This document shows positions 8,038 through 16,593 of a stretch of DNA of 64,000 nucleotides, piece by piece. The notes below the pieces were generated by a model. It did not search any database. It had not been told where the DNA came from and worked only from the letters and a program-made list of their open reading frames with translations. The first letter of the stretch is position 1, and every line of letters begins with the position of its first letter. A program made the position numbers and the translations under genes. This DNA comes from Kribbella sp. NBC_00382 (GTDB lineage Bacteria; Actinomycetota; Actinomycetes; Propionibacteriales; Kribbellaceae), in assembly GCF_036067295.1 (NCBI RefSeq), contig NZ_CP107954.1, forward strand, positions 3,658,001 through 3,722,000, in the 5' to 3' direction.

Positions 8038-8333
8038 CGGTGGCCGGAAAAGTGTTGCACGCGCAGTTGCATCTACTGGATCGGCAACTGATCGACCAGG
8101 CGTCGGGAGAGTTGCTGGGCAAGGTCGACGACGTCGAGCTGGACCTGGCGGCCGACCCGCCGGTCGTCTCGGCGCTGATCGCCGGACGGGAGCGGATTCC
8201 CGCAGTACAGGTGATGGAGGTCGACACGGCCGTCAAGATCGTGCGTGGCGACCTGGACCTGACCCGCGGCGACGACTGGGTCGAGCGGCACATCATCGAC
8301 AAGATCCCTGGAGCCGGCCATGCGCCTGAATGA
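8034..8333 (+). CDS. PRC-barrel-like domain protein A
   Basis: 99-aa cytoplasmic protein with the pattern of a PRC-barrel: LLDRQLIDQASGELLGKVDDVELD resembles the ribosome-maturation/photosystem-H type start of these domains, followed by short beta strands ending in RGDDWVERHIIDK. PRC barrels bind proteins or RNA and often couple to transporters. ATG 8034 overlaps the NRAMP stop (ATGA), and the 3' end overlaps the next PRC-barrel gene by 14 bases. The paired arrangement suggests the two proteins form a complex, perhaps as a cytosolic domain of the transporter. Confidence 0.75.
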   Translation: MTVAGKVLHAQLHLLDRQLIDQASGELLGKVDDVELDLAADPPVVSALIAGRERIPAVQVMEVDTAVKIVRGDLDLTRGDDWVERHIIDKIPGAGHAPE

Positions 8334-8664
8334 GCTGCTCGGCAGGAGCGTGCTCGACCGCCAGGGTGAGCGGATCGGCGGCGTCGCGGATGTCCGGCTG
8401 GTCCAGGACGGACCGCTTCCCGCGGGTGGCAGTCAGGCTGCGCTGAGGGTGGACGGCCTGATCGTCGTCGAGCGGCACGTCACCCAGCTCTTCGGATACG
8501 AACGGCACGTGGGTCCGGCACTGCTCCGCGCGATCGTGCAGAGCAGGTTGGGCGAGGTCTGGTACCTGCCCTGGGCGGACATCGCGCGGATCACGGAGGA
8601 GGCGGTCGAGCTGTCGTCCGCCCGGACGGAGCTCCGGCCGCTGGCGGAGCTGGCACGCTACTGA
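8320..8664 (+). CDS. PRC-barrel domain protein B
   Basis: 114-aa protein with a clearer PRC-barrel: LNELLGRSVLDRQGERIGGV followed by a VADVRLVQDG strand and a C-terminal WYLPWADI segment that fits the barrel's second half. Starts at ATG 8320 inside the end of the preceding gene (14-base overlap), the last gene of the lipoprotein-NRAMP-PRC-PRC operon. The GAF-ANTAR gene begins only 17 bases later and may be transcribed from the same promoter. Confidence 0.8.
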   Translation: MRLNELLGRSVLDRQGERIGGVADVRLVQDGPLPAGGSQAALRVDGLIVVERHVTQLFGYERHVGPALLRAIVQSRLGEVWYLPWADIARITEEAVELSSARTELRPLAELARY

Positions 8665-8681
8665 GCACGTAGATTGAAGGC

Positions 8682-9377
8682 ATGACAGACCGTGCGGCGA
8701 TACTGGCCCGGCTGGTGCGGCTTGCCGCGGACCGAGCGCGGGAGCGGCATCTGGCCGAGCGGCTGTGCGAGGCGAGCCGGCTGATCCTGAACGTCGACGC
8801 GGCCTCCATCACGGTCAGGAACGACAGCTCCAGCCGGCTCACGCTGGCCGCGACCAACGAGGTCGCCGCGCGGCTGGAGGATCTGCAGGACGTACTGGGC
8901 GAAGGACCGTGCCGCGACGCCTACCTGACCGGTACGCCGGTCCGCACGACCCTGGACGCGGAGGCCGGCCGGCGCTGGCCGGAGTTCACCCGGGCAGCTC
9001 GCAGCTCCGTCGGGCCGGTCTCCATCTACTGCTTCGCCATGCGGCCGGGCGAGCAGGTGTTCGGCACCTTGAGCCTGTACCTCGAACAGGTACCGCAGAT
9101 CGCGGAGTCCGACGAGACGGCGCAGTTCATCGCCGACGCGGTCGGAGCCGCCTTGCTCCGTGACCCGACGGCAGGCGACGGTATCGCCGACAGCGGCGCC
9201 TGGTCGTCGCGCGCGGGCATCCACCAAGCGACCGGAATGGTGATCGCCCAGCTGCGGATCGGACCGGACGACGCCCTGGCGATCCTGCGCGCGCACGCCT
9301 ATGCCCACGACACCACGTTGGCTGAGATCGCCGAGCAGGTCGTCGACCGTCGGCTCGACTTCTCCCGGGAAGACTGA
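8682..9377 (+). CDS. GAF-ANTAR domain RNA-binding regulator
   Basis: 231-aa protein with an N-terminal GAF sensor domain (about residues 20-165; ILNVDAASITVRND, LGEGPCRDAYLTG) and a C-terminal ANTAR domain (about 175-225; IHQATGMVIAQL, DALAILRAHAYAH, TLAEIAEQVVDRR). ANTAR domains bind paired RNA hairpins and act as antiterminators. The GAF ligand is unknown. It may be the fifth gene of the NRAMP operon (17-base gap) and faces a second GAF-ANTAR gene on the opposite strand, 24 bases from its stop. Confidence 0.88.
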   Translation: MTDRAAILARLVRLAADRARERHLAERLCEASRLILNVDAASITVRNDSSSRLTLAATNEVAARLEDLQDVLGEGPCRDAYLTGTPVRTTLDAEAGRRWPEFTRAARSSVGPVSIYCFAMRPGEQVFGTLSLYLEQVPQIAESDETAQFIADAVGAALLRDPTAGDGIADSGAWSSRAGIHQATGMVIAQLRIGPDDALAILRAHAYAHDTTLAEIAEQVVDRRLDFSRED

Positions 9378-9401
9378 TGACCTCGACGGCCGGGTCCGGG
9401 G

Positions 9402-10118
9402 TCAGTGGGGGAGTTTGCGGGTGTCGATGAGTTGCTGGGCGACGTCGCGGAGTTTGGTGTTGGTGTCTTGGGAGTAGCGCTTGAGGATGGCGAAGGCGCG
9501 GTCGCCGTCGACGTCGAAGCGTTCCATCAGGATGCCCATGGCTTGGCCGACGAGTTTGCGGGCGTCGACGGCTTGGCTCATGGTTTCTTCGTGGCGTGCT
9601 GAGGCGACTGCTACTGAGGCGTGGCGGGCGAGGATGTGGGCGATGGCTTCGTCGTCCTCGCTGAAGGCGTCGGGCTCGGCGGAGTACAGTCCGAGTACGC
9701 CGATCGTCGAGCGGGTGCCGTTGCCGGTCGCGAGGGGGACGTCGAGGACGCTGCGGACGCCCAAAGCGGCGACCTTCGCGGCCCATTTCGGCCAGCGGTC
9801 GTCGGTACCGGTGTCGCGTACCAGGACGGTGGTGCCACGCTCCAAAGCGCTGATCAGCGGGCCGGCATCGCTGTCGATCTGAAGGCTGTACGCCTCTGTG
9901 ACCATGGGATCGGTGACGGCGGCAACCTCCGGAGTGCCGCGGCCTCGGAGTACGACGCCGGCGTGGCTGCAGTTCAGCGCCTGCAGGGCGAACTGGACGA
10001 CGGCATCGATCGTCTCCTCCACCCCGGGCGCGTCGTGCAACTCGATGGCCAGGCGCGCGAACGTATCCGCAGCCGATTCACTGGCAGCGCCCATCCCATC
10101 GTCCTGCGGGAACTCCAT
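9402..10118 (-). CDS. GAF-ANTAR domain RNA-binding regulator (paralogue 1)
   Basis: 238-aa protein: GAF domain (about 20-165; CSHAGVVLRG, RSVLDVPLA, IGVLGLYSAE) and ANTAR domain (about 180-235; ARKLVGQAMGILMERF, RAFAILKRYSQD, LRDVAQQLIDTRKLP). Its ANTAR half is nearly identical to that of the gene at 21863-22576, so the two are recent paralogues that could recognise the same RNA motif. Convergent with the GAF-ANTAR gene at 8682, with only 24 bases between stops. Start ATG 10118. Confidence 0.88.
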   Translation of the reverse strand: MEFPQDDGMGAASESAADTFARLAIELHDAPGVEETIDAVVQFALQALNCSHAGVVLRGRGTPEVAAVTDPMVTEAYSLQIDSDAGPLISALERGTTVLVRDTGTDDRWPKWAAKVAALGVRSVLDVPLATGNGTRSTIGVLGLYSAEPDAFSEDDEAIAHILARHASVAVASARHEETMSQAVDARKLVGQAMGILMERFDVDGDRAFAILKRYSQDTNTKLRDVAQQLIDTRKLPH

Positions 10119-10202
10119 GCAGAAAGTATGCCCACAAGGCGCCGCTGATTGCCGGTGGTGACCGTGGGTACCGGGGGCGCGTCAGCAATTGGAGGTACTG
10201 CG

Positions 10203-10370
10203 ATGAGCATTGACCCCATTACCCCGGTCGGTCCGGGGAGCGATCCGAACGAGAATCCGGATCTGGTCGACCCCGGGACGGAGAACCCGGATATCGGGAT
10301 CCGGCCCGGGGACGACAGTCCGTTGTCGATTCCGCAGCCGACGCCGAACGAGGATCTACTGTCCTCGTAG
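10203..10370 (+). CDS. Small acidic proline-rich protein (55 aa), unrecognised
   Basis: 55-aa protein rich in Pro, Asp, Glu, Asn and Gly (NPDLVDPGTENPDIG), with no hydrophobic segment and probably disordered. Evidence for translation is a strong Shine-Dalgarno GGAGGT at 10191-10196, six bases before ATG 10203, and a clean frame between genes. Its last 15 bases overlap the end of the convergent secreted-protein gene. No family recognised; it may be a small regulator or an actinobacterial orphan. Confidence 0.55.
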   Translation: MSIDPITPVGPGSDPNENPDLVDPGTENPDIGIRPGDDSPLSIPQPTPNEDLLSS

Positions 10371-11255
10371 GGTGTCGTTTCGCGGGGTGTAGCGGAAGTA
10401 CTGCGGGTCGGTGAAGGTGCCGGGGACCTTGCCGAGGTTCTTGATGACCGTGTTGGTGCCGTTGACGTGGCCCATCGAGTACAGGGTCGCCGACTTGGTG
10501 TCGCGGTCGATGCCGAGGATCAGCGTGCCGGAGCCGCACGGCGCGGCGATCAGCTGCTCGAACACCTGCCAGCTGGAGGTTCGGATCGAAGTCCCGTACG
10601 TCGACATCGGGTAGACGCCGAAGACCATCACGGTCATCAGCCGGCCCGCCCGGTTGTTCAGCAGGAACACGTCATAGCTGAACTCCCGGGCGATCAGCGT
10701 CATCGACTTGGCCGCGCTCAGGCCGCCGATCCCGCCGGTACCGTGCCAGCCGGTCTCGTCGAGCGTCCAGCGCTTGAGGATGCCGGCCGTGTCCTGGGCG
10801 TAGAGCGTGGTCCGCTTGGGCTCGAGCGGGTCCACCGGGTTGTGGATCGACTCGTCGATCCAGCGGAACGCGGACCAACCGCCACCGATCCGGCTTTCGG
10901 TGACCGGGTGGGCCGGGTCGATCTGACCGTTGGCGAGAGTGGAGAACGCCGTTGAGTACAAGGCGTTTCCGTGCACGGTCATACCGGACCGAGCGGCGCC
11001 GGTGCCGCTCGGGATGTTCCGGAAGGTGCTGATGTGCTGGACCGGACCCGGCTGGAACACGCCGGGTGTGGTGGTCACCGTGCCGACGCTGACAGGCGCC
11101 GTCGCGGAGATCGTGCGAGAAGTCTGTGCTCCCGCGGCGGTGACGGAGCCGAGGTTGAGCGAGCAGGTGGTGGCGGCTTGCGCTGGTACGACGGTCGAGC
11201 AGAGCGCGAAGGTCAGTACTACGGCCCCCGCCAGGCTAATGGTCTTGGTGCGCAT
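10356..11255 (-). CDS. Secreted protein, possible beta-propeller (tachylectin-like)
   Basis: 299-aa protein with a Sec signal peptide (MRTKTISLAGAVVLTFALCS..., cleavage near PAQA at residue 27). The mature part has repeated WSAFRW, LYAQDTAGILKRW and TLYSMGHVNG-like segments, which suggest a small beta-propeller of the tachylectin-2 type, though I cannot confirm it. Two cysteines remain in the mature part. ATG 11255 has GGGAGGGG upstream. It lies 77 bases downstream of the heparinase-like gene on the same strand and may be co-transcribed. Function unknown; a carbohydrate-binding role is only a guess. Confidence 0.6.
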   Translation of the reverse strand: MRTKTISLAGAVVLTFALCSTVVPAQAATTCSLNLGSVTAAGAQTSRTISATAPVSVGTVTTTPGVFQPGPVQHISTFRNIPSGTGAARSGMTVHGNALYSTAFSTLANGQIDPAHPVTESRIGGGWSAFRWIDESIHNPVDPLEPKRTTLYAQDTAGILKRWTLDETGWHGTGGIGGLSAAKSMTLIAREFSYDVFLLNNRAGRLMTVMVFGVYPMSTYGTSIRTSSWQVFEQLIAAPCGSGTLILGIDRDTKSATLYSMGHVNGTNTVIKNLGKVPGTFTDPQYFRYTPRNDTLRGQ

Positions 11256-11332
11256 GATGGATCCCCTCCCAGGTTCCACGAGAGCTCCCCTGTGGCCCTC
11301 GTCACATTAGAAGCCGCTCAGGCCCAGGAAGT

Positions 11333-13234
11333 TCACTTCAGCCGGCTCAAGGTTCCATCAGGCTGTACTGCGATCGTCGTGTGCAGCGTCCCGACGGTGA
11401 GGTCGATCAGGTACGTCGACCCGGTCGTGCGGGTCGTGTAGCTGACAGCGGCCTTCGAAGCGGCGGGAACGATGAGGGACAGGATCGTCGCGGACTTCCC
11501 GTTGCGGTGGAAGCCGACGGTCGGCGCGGACACCTTCTGCGTCGCCTTCGGGAAGTGCCAGCCCTGGACCGGGTCGTCCTTGCCCTGCTCGACGGTGATC
11601 GCATCACCCGGAAGATCAACGGAATAAGGGATCTGCAGCAACACCGTCTTCACCTTGTCGCCCGGCTTCTGCGCGACCGCCTGCGTCGGCGAGGAGACCG
11701 TCACCTGCTGCCCCTCCGCCAAGTGCCACAGCGTCTCGAACGGCTGGTCGTTCTCGGCGGTCGCCCGGTCGAGAGCGACGATCAGGTCCGGGTCCTTGAG
11801 CACAAGGACCGAGCGGTTGCGGGTCATGCCCGGCGCCGGCTCGTCGGCGAGCTCGTAGAACTCCGACGTCGACTTGATCTCCGACCGGAGCAGCTTCGTC
11901 TCGACCCGGTGCCCTTCCATCTCCGGGCTGGTCATCACGTTGTGCGCGGCCTGGCTGTGCACCCAGTCGCGCCACTTGTCCTTCTGGTAGCCGGAGTGCC
12001 CGCCGTCGATCAGGATCTGCCGCCCGTGCGAGGTGTAGGTGATCGACATGTGGTCGTCGTGCCCGTGCAGGGTGGGCGCCGGCCCGAACCTGATGCTGTA
12101 CGTCGATTCGAGCGCGAGCGGCCGCTTCTCGCCCCACCCGGTGTGTCCGAAGATGTAGCCGGCATCGAAGATCCCGACCCGCTCCGCCGGGTGGTGACCG
12201 GGAAGCGCCTCGATCACCTCGGAGTCGCCGAGCTGGTGGAGCTTGCCGAGCGAGTCGGTTGCCATCACGAGCCACTTCGCAAGCGCTGCGCGGCGGGTGT
12301 TGATGTTCGATCCGGGGTCGGCGCCGCATTCCTTCAGCGCCTTCGCCGCCCGGCCCCAGAGCGAGTAGTTGAACTGGGCGTACCCGGTCGACTGCTCGTT
12401 GGTCGACCCCTGCTCGTCGATCGCCTCGGTGATCGCTCGCGCCAACCGCCGCTGGGCGAGCTCCTTGAGCGGTTCGCGGTCGAGCGTGCAGCCGATCCCG
12501 AACATCGCGATGCTCTCGTCGGTGCCGTGGTTGCCGGGTCCGCCGAAGTTGATCTCCATGAACCTCGCGTGATCCAGCAAAGCCTTGTCCAGCCAGGCAT
12601 AGCTAGCGGGCAGCGTCTTCACTTTGAGCCCGGACAGGATCGCCTGCCGGGTGCAGATCAGTACGTTCGTGCGGTGCATCGTCGCCTCGTGCGCGCCGAC
12701 GTCGACCTTCCAGTCGTACGGGTTGTCGTTCACCCAGTCGTGGATGATCGTCGTGACGCGGGCCATCGCCGCCTTGTCGCCCTTCCCGGCGGCCTGGATG
12801 CCCTGGCCGAGCCAGCGCAGCGAGTGCAGCCACATGTACCAACTCGGCTGGTTGTACGGGTTGGAGCGCCAGTTGATGTCGCCCTTCCCGTTGCCCACCT
12901 GGTACGCCGGGTAGATGCCCCACTTGAACTTGTCCTGGTAGAGCGTCGACAACGGGTTGGGAGTCTCGACGCCGCTGAAGCCAGGGCACGTGTACTTGTT
13001 CGCCTTCACCGGTGCCGGCTGGCCGGGCTTCGGCGGAGTACTGAGGTTGGTGGAACTCGGGATCGCCCTCACCACGGTCTTCGGCTCGCCGCCGGGGTGG
13101 AAGGACCGCTGGGGTGAGATCGTCACCGTGACCAGGGCGATCACCACGACGACCACCGCCGCGGTCAGGAGCGGCAGCCGCTGCCGCCGAACCTGCCGCA
13201 GGGCGTGCTGAAGTCTGTGCCGTCGGGGCGCCAT
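11333..13234 (-). CDS. Heparinase II/III-family protein with N-terminal membrane anchor
   Basis: 633-aa protein with a basic N-terminus and one TM segment (about residues 20-40), so the enzyme domain is outside the membrane. The body has an alpha/alpha-toroid segment (DWKVDVGAHEATMHRTN, GPGNHGTDESIAMF, NEQSTGYAQFNYSLW) and a C-terminal beta-sandwich (LHGHDDHMSITYTSHGR, LIDGGHSGY, HNVMTSPEMEG) as in heparinase II/III-type polysaccharide lyases. His/Tyr residues in HGHDDHMS and YAQFNY are catalytic candidates. Starts considered: ATG 13234 (AGG seven bases upstream) or GTG 13246. A DasR-like palindrome lies 35 bases upstream. Polysaccharide substrate unknown, probably a uronic-acid or amino-sugar polymer. 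Confidence 0.82.
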   Translation of the reverse strand: MAPRRHRLQHALRQVRRQRLPLLTAAVVVVVIALVTVTISPQRSFHPGGEPKTVVRAIPSSTNLSTPPKPGQPAPVKANKYTCPGFSGVETPNPLSTLYQDKFKWGIYPAYQVGNGKGDINWRSNPYNQPSWYMWLHSLRWLGQGIQAAGKGDKAAMARVTTIIHDWVNDNPYDWKVDVGAHEATMHRTNVLICTRQAILSGLKVKTLPASYAWLDKALLDHARFMEINFGGPGNHGTDESIAMFGIGCTLDREPLKELAQRRLARAITEAIDEQGSTNEQSTGYAQFNYSLWGRAAKALKECGADPGSNINTRRAALAKWLVMATDSLGKLHQLGDSEVIEALPGHHPAERVGIFDAGYIFGHTGWGEKRPLALESTYSIRFGPAPTLHGHDDHMSITYTSHGRQILIDGGHSGYQKDKWRDWVHSQAAHNVMTSPEMEGHRVETKLLRSEIKSTSEFYELADEPAPGMTRNRSVLVLKDPDLIVALDRATAENDQPFETLWHLAEGQQVTVSSPTQAVAQKPGDKVKTVLLQIPYSVDLPGDAITVEQGKDDPVQGWHFPKATQKVSAPTVGFHRNGKSATILSLIVPAASKAAVSYTTRTTGSTYLIDLTVGTLHTTIAVQPDGTLSRLK

Positions 13235-13268
13235 TGCCGTCCTCACTTCGCTCTCGGGTCTTGACTAT

Positions 13269-13284
13269 TCAGGTCTAGACCGGT
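13269..13284. promoter_or_regulatory. DasR-like (GntR/HutC) operator upstream of heparinase-like gene
   Basis: TCAGGTCTAGACCGGT contains the perfect palindrome GGTCTAGACC (13272-13281), the core of the Streptomyces DasR-responsive element; about 12 of 16 bases match the consensus ACTGGTCTAGACCACT as I recall it. It lies 35 bases upstream of the heparinase start, in promoter position. Other HutC-type GntR regulators use similar cores, so the regulator is not certain. Confidence 0.45.
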
Positions 13285-13408
13285 ATTGAGGGCGGGCGTT
13301 GCCCCGGATCAGGTCTGCTGGGTGTTTTCGAGCCGAAAATGTGCGGCTCTACCCGTATAGATGCCGGGAACCACCGAAAATGTTGGATCCGTTCGGGCAC
13401 AAATAGAA

Positions 13409-13448
13409 AACGCCGCCGTGCCCCCTTGCTGGGGTATACGGCGGCGTT
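13409..13448 (-). terminator. Rho-independent terminator of sugar importer 1
   Basis: Perfect 11-bp stem AACGCCGCCGT (13409-13419) with ACGGCGGCGTT (13438-13448), an inner CCCC/GGGG pairing, and on the minus strand a following T-rich run (TTTTCTATTT). It sits 15 bases past the stop of the last importer gene. Confidence 0.75.
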
Positions 13449-13462
13449 GGCCCGGATTCAGC

Positions 13463-14287
13463 TCAGCGGCTGAAGCCTGCGGTGAGGCCGCTGAGGAGCT
13501 GGCGGCGGCCGAGTGCGTAGAGGATGACGATCGGCAGGGTGGTGAGGACGACGGACGCGAGGACCGCCGGGACGTTGACGGAGTACTGGCCCTGGAAGGT
13601 CCACAGGGCCAGAGGCAGCGTCCGCTTCTCCGGGCTCTGGGTCAGGATCAGCGGGAGCAGGAAGCCGTTCCAGACGGCGAGGCCGTTGTAGATGCTGACC
13701 GTCACGAGCGCGGGCCGGGTGAGTGGCAGCGCGAGGGTGCGCAGCATGCCCCACTCGGTGGCGCCGTCGACCCGCATCGACTCGAAGAGCTCCTTGGGCA
13801 CGTCGCGGATGAAGTTCGTCAGCACCAGCACGGACAGCGGGATCGAGAACGCGATCGACGGCAGGATGATTGCCAGCAGGCTGTCGTACAGGTGCATCTT
13901 GATGATCAGCAGGTAGACCGGGATGATCGTCGCCTGCAGCGGGATCGCCAGGCCCATCAGGAACAGTCCGTTCACACCCGCCAGGAATCTGCTGCCGGCG
14001 CCGCGGACGATCGCGTACGCCGCCATGAAGGCGATCGCGACGGCGGGCAGGATGGTGCCGGCCGTGACGATCACGCTGTTCATGAAGTACCGCGGGAAGT
14101 CGGACTCGATCACCAGCTTGTAGTTCTCGAAGGTCGGGTCGGCCGGTAGTGCGAACGGGTTCTGGATGAAGAACCCGGCCTGGTCCTTGAAGCTGCTGAC
14201 GACGATCCAGTACAGCGGGATCATCACGATCAACAGCCACAGCCAGCCGGCCGCGCCGCCGAGCCAGTTCCGCCGGATCAACCGCAT
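13463..14287 (-). CDS. CUT1 sugar ABC permease, MalG-type (importer 1)
   Basis: 274-aa inner-membrane protein with six predicted TM helices and the conserved EAA loop ESMRVDGATEWGMLRTL that docks the ATPase; relatives transport oligosaccharides. ATG 14287 is chosen, one base after the upstream permease stop (TGAGATG) with GAAGGT as Shine-Dalgarno; GTG 14296 is also open. It is the third importer gene in the order binder, MalF-type, MalG-type and is followed by a strong terminator. No ATPase gene is present, so a shared MsiK-type ATPase is expected. Confidence 0.92.
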   Translation of the reverse strand: MRLIRRNWLGGAAGWLWLLIVMIPLYWIVVSSFKDQAGFFIQNPFALPADPTFENYKLVIESDFPRYFMNSVIVTAGTILPAVAIAFMAAYAIVRGAGSRFLAGVNGLFLMGLAIPLQATIIPVYLLIIKMHLYDSLLAIILPSIAFSIPLSVLVLTNFIRDVPKELFESMRVDGATEWGMLRTLALPLTRPALVTVSIYNGLAVWNGFLLPLILTQSPEKRTLPLALWTFQGQYSVNVPAVLASVVLTTLPIVILYALGRRQLLSGLTAGFSR

Positions 14288-14288
14288 C

Positions 14289-15212
14289 TCAGGCACCTTC
14301 CTGCTGGCTGGCCGTGGTGCTGCCGCCGAGTCTGCGCAGGATCAGCGCCAGCGCGAGACCGATCAGGACGAGCAATACGGCGATCACGCTGGCCGGACCC
14401 ATCAGGTTGGCCTGGAAACCGCGTTTGTACATGTCGAGGGCGAGCACGCGGGTGGCGTCCCCTGGGCCGCCCGCGGTGAGTACGAAGATCAGGTCGAAGA
14501 AGGTCAGCGAGCCGACCACCATCAGCGTCGACGAGGTGATGATCGTGTACTTGAGCTGCGGCAGCGTGATGGAGAAGAACTGCCGGACCCGGCCGGCGCC
14601 GTCGATCGAGGCGGCCTCGTACATGGTGGTCGGGATCTGCCGCACACCGCCTTGGTAGATCAGCGAGTGGAACGGGATGAACTGCCAGGAGACGACGAAG
14701 ATCACCACGCCGATCGCGAGATTGGTCTTGCCGAGCCAGTCCTGGGCCAGGAAGTCGAGATGCAGGCCGGCGCCGAGCCCGAAGTTCGGGTCGAGCAACG
14801 CCTTGTAGGTAATGGCGATCGCGGCCGAGCTGAGCAGCAGCGGGACGAAGTAGAGGACGGCGAGAAATGCGCGATAGCGCTGCCGGCCGGCCAGGAAGAC
14901 GCCGAGCAGCAGGCTCATCGGCGTCTGCACGGCCCAGGACAGGATCATGATCTCGAACGTCACGAACAACGCGTGCGGCAGGCCTGGATCGCTCAGCACC
15001 GAACGCCAGTTGGAGATTCCGGCGGGGTGGATGGCGCCGAGACCGTCCCATTGGGTGAAGCTGAGCAGCAGCACTCCAACCAGTGGGACGATCCCGAACA
15101 CCAGAAAGATCGCGAGGGCGGGCAGGGCCATCCACGCGACCGATCCGCTCCGACCGGCCCGTGAGGTCGTCCGCCCTGCGACCTTGGCGACAGTCGGAGC
15201 GGCCGCCGTCAC
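14289..15212 (-). CDS. CUT1 sugar ABC permease, MalF-type (importer 1)
   Basis: 307-aa permease with six TM helices and EAA loop YEAASIDGAGRVRQFF. The open frame extends upstream inside the binder gene, but GTG 15212 overlaps its stop (GTGA), the usual coupled arrangement, and the reading then begins with a polar N-tail (TAAAPTVAKVAG) before TM1. Pairs with the MalG-type permease that follows immediately. Confidence 0.92.
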   Translation of the reverse strand: MTAAAPTVAKVAGRTTSRAGRSGSVAWMALPALAIFLVFGIVPLVGVLLLSFTQWDGLGAIHPAGISNWRSVLSDPGLPHALFVTFEIMILSWAVQTPMSLLLGVFLAGRQRYRAFLAVLYFVPLLLSSAAIAITYKALLDPNFGLGAGLHLDFLAQDWLGKTNLAIGVVIFVVSWQFIPFHSLIYQGGVRQIPTTMYEAASIDGAGRVRQFFSITLPQLKYTIITSSTLMVVGSLTFFDLIFVLTAGGPGDATRVLALDMYKRGFQANLMGPASVIAVLLVLIGLALALILRRLGGSTTASQQEGA

Positions 15213-16561
15213 TTGCCGATCACCCCGTTCATGCTGTCCGCGAACTGCTGCGGCGAGATCGACAGCTGGAAGAGTTTGGCGATGTTGTCGAGCAGTGTCT
15301 CGGCCGCGGTCGGGCTGAGCGCCTGGTCCCAGGACTGGGCGAAGTTCTTCGCGTTCGCCGCGGTGTCGTAGACGAAGTTCAGCCACTCGGCGTCGTTCTT
15401 GTCGGTGATGGAGGAGAGCTTGTCCTTCGCGCTCTTCACAACCGGGATGCTGCCGGACTTCACCCAGGCGTCCACGGTGGCGTCGTCCAGTGTGTTGGTG
15501 GCGATGAATTTCTTCGCGGTGTCCTTCTCGGCCTGGGTCGCCTTGGCGGAGATCGACATGTACTGACCCGGGTTGCCGACCGTGTCGCTCGGGTCGCCCT
15601 TGCCGCCTTCGTACGGCGGGAAGTTCATGTAGCCGAGGTGGCCGCCGGTGACGAAGTCCTTGCCTGAGCCCTTCATGCCGCCGTAGGTCCAGGCGCCGTG
15701 CAGCATCATCGCGGCCTTGCCGGTGTAGAGCAGGGCCTGGTCGGCGTTGGAGTCGGCGGTGATCGAGGAGAAGCCCTTGATGAAGCCGTTCGCCTTGATC
15801 AGGTTCTGCATCTCCTCGAGCGCCTTCAGCGCGGACGGGTCGGACCAGCCGTCCTTCTTGCCGTCGAAGATGTTCTGGAAGACCTCGGAGCCGCCGATCC
15901 GGTCGAACAGGAACTCCAGCCACATCATGTTGGTCCAGCGCGACTGCCCGCCGAGCGAGAACGGCGCGATGCCCTTCTCGTTGAACCGGGGCACCAGCGA
16001 CATGATGTCCTGCCACGACTTCGGGGGCTCGGCGCCGATCTTCTCGAACGCGCGCTTGTCGTAGAACAGCACGATCGGCGTCACGGTCTCGCCCGGCACC
16101 GCGTAGATCTTGCCGTTGACGGTCGCCGCCGTGAACGCGGACGGGAAGATCGAGCTCTTCAGCTCGGCCTGGTCCTTGTTGAGCCAGTCGGTCAGGTCCT
16201 CGACCTGGCCCGCTTCGACGTAGGCCTTCAGGCCGCCGCCGCCCCAGCCCCAGATCAGTGTCGGGCCCTGGCCGGCGCCGATCGCGGTCTTGATCTTCTG
16301 CTTGAACGCGTCGTTCTGGAACTCGTTGGTCTTGAGCTTGGTGTCCGGGTTCGCGTCGTTGAACCGCTTGACCTGCGCCTCACGGATCGCCTGCTGGGGC
16401 TGACCGGTGAGGAACCAGTAGGTCGCGCCGGAACCGGTCGCGCCTGCTTCGGAGGAGCTGCCGGAGCTCTTGGGACCGGAAGTGCCGCACGCCGAGAGCC
16501 CAGCCGCGATCGCGGCGCTGCCGGCGGTCAGGCGAAGGAAGTTGCGCCGAGATGTCGTCAT
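15209..16561 (-). CDS. Sugar ABC transporter substrate-binding lipoprotein (importer 1), Tat-type signal
   Basis: 450-aa extracytoplasmic binder of the SBP family for oligosaccharides. N-terminus MTTSRRNFLRLTAGSAAIAA is a twin-arginine signal ending in lipobox LSAC with Cys25, so it is exported folded and lipid-anchored. Start ATG 16561 fits the Tat motif; ATG twelve codons upstream is unlikely. It is divergent from the GH3 gene, and the intergenic region carries an inverted repeat. The LacI regulator downstream of the GH3 gene is the likely regulator of both. Confidence 0.9.
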   Translation of the reverse strand: MTTSRRNFLRLTAGSAAIAAGLSACGTSGPKSSGSSSEAGATGSGATYWFLTGQPQQAIREAQVKRFNDANPDTKLKTNEFQNDAFKQKIKTAIGAGQGPTLIWGWGGGGLKAYVEAGQVEDLTDWLNKDQAELKSSIFPSAFTAATVNGKIYAVPGETVTPIVLFYDKRAFEKIGAEPPKSWQDIMSLVPRFNEKGIAPFSLGGQSRWTNMMWLEFLFDRIGGSEVFQNIFDGKKDGWSDPSALKALEEMQNLIKANGFIKGFSSITADSNADQALLYTGKAAMMLHGAWTYGGMKGSGKDFVTGGHLGYMNFPPYEGGKGDPSDTVGNPGQYMSISAKATQAEKDTAKKFIATNTLDDATVDAWVKSGSIPVVKSAKDKLSSITDKNDAEWLNFVYDTAANAKNFAQSWDQALSPTAAETLLDNIAKLFQLSISPQQFADSMNGVIGK

Positions 16562-16593
16562 GTTTCGTAACGTAGATTTCGGGAGTATTGCTG

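Noticed and set aside
11381..13117. 578-residue plus-strand frame opposite the heparinase-like gene
   Set aside because: Antisense to a gene with a signal anchor and recognisable fold; translation is Arg/Val/Gly-rich without motifs.
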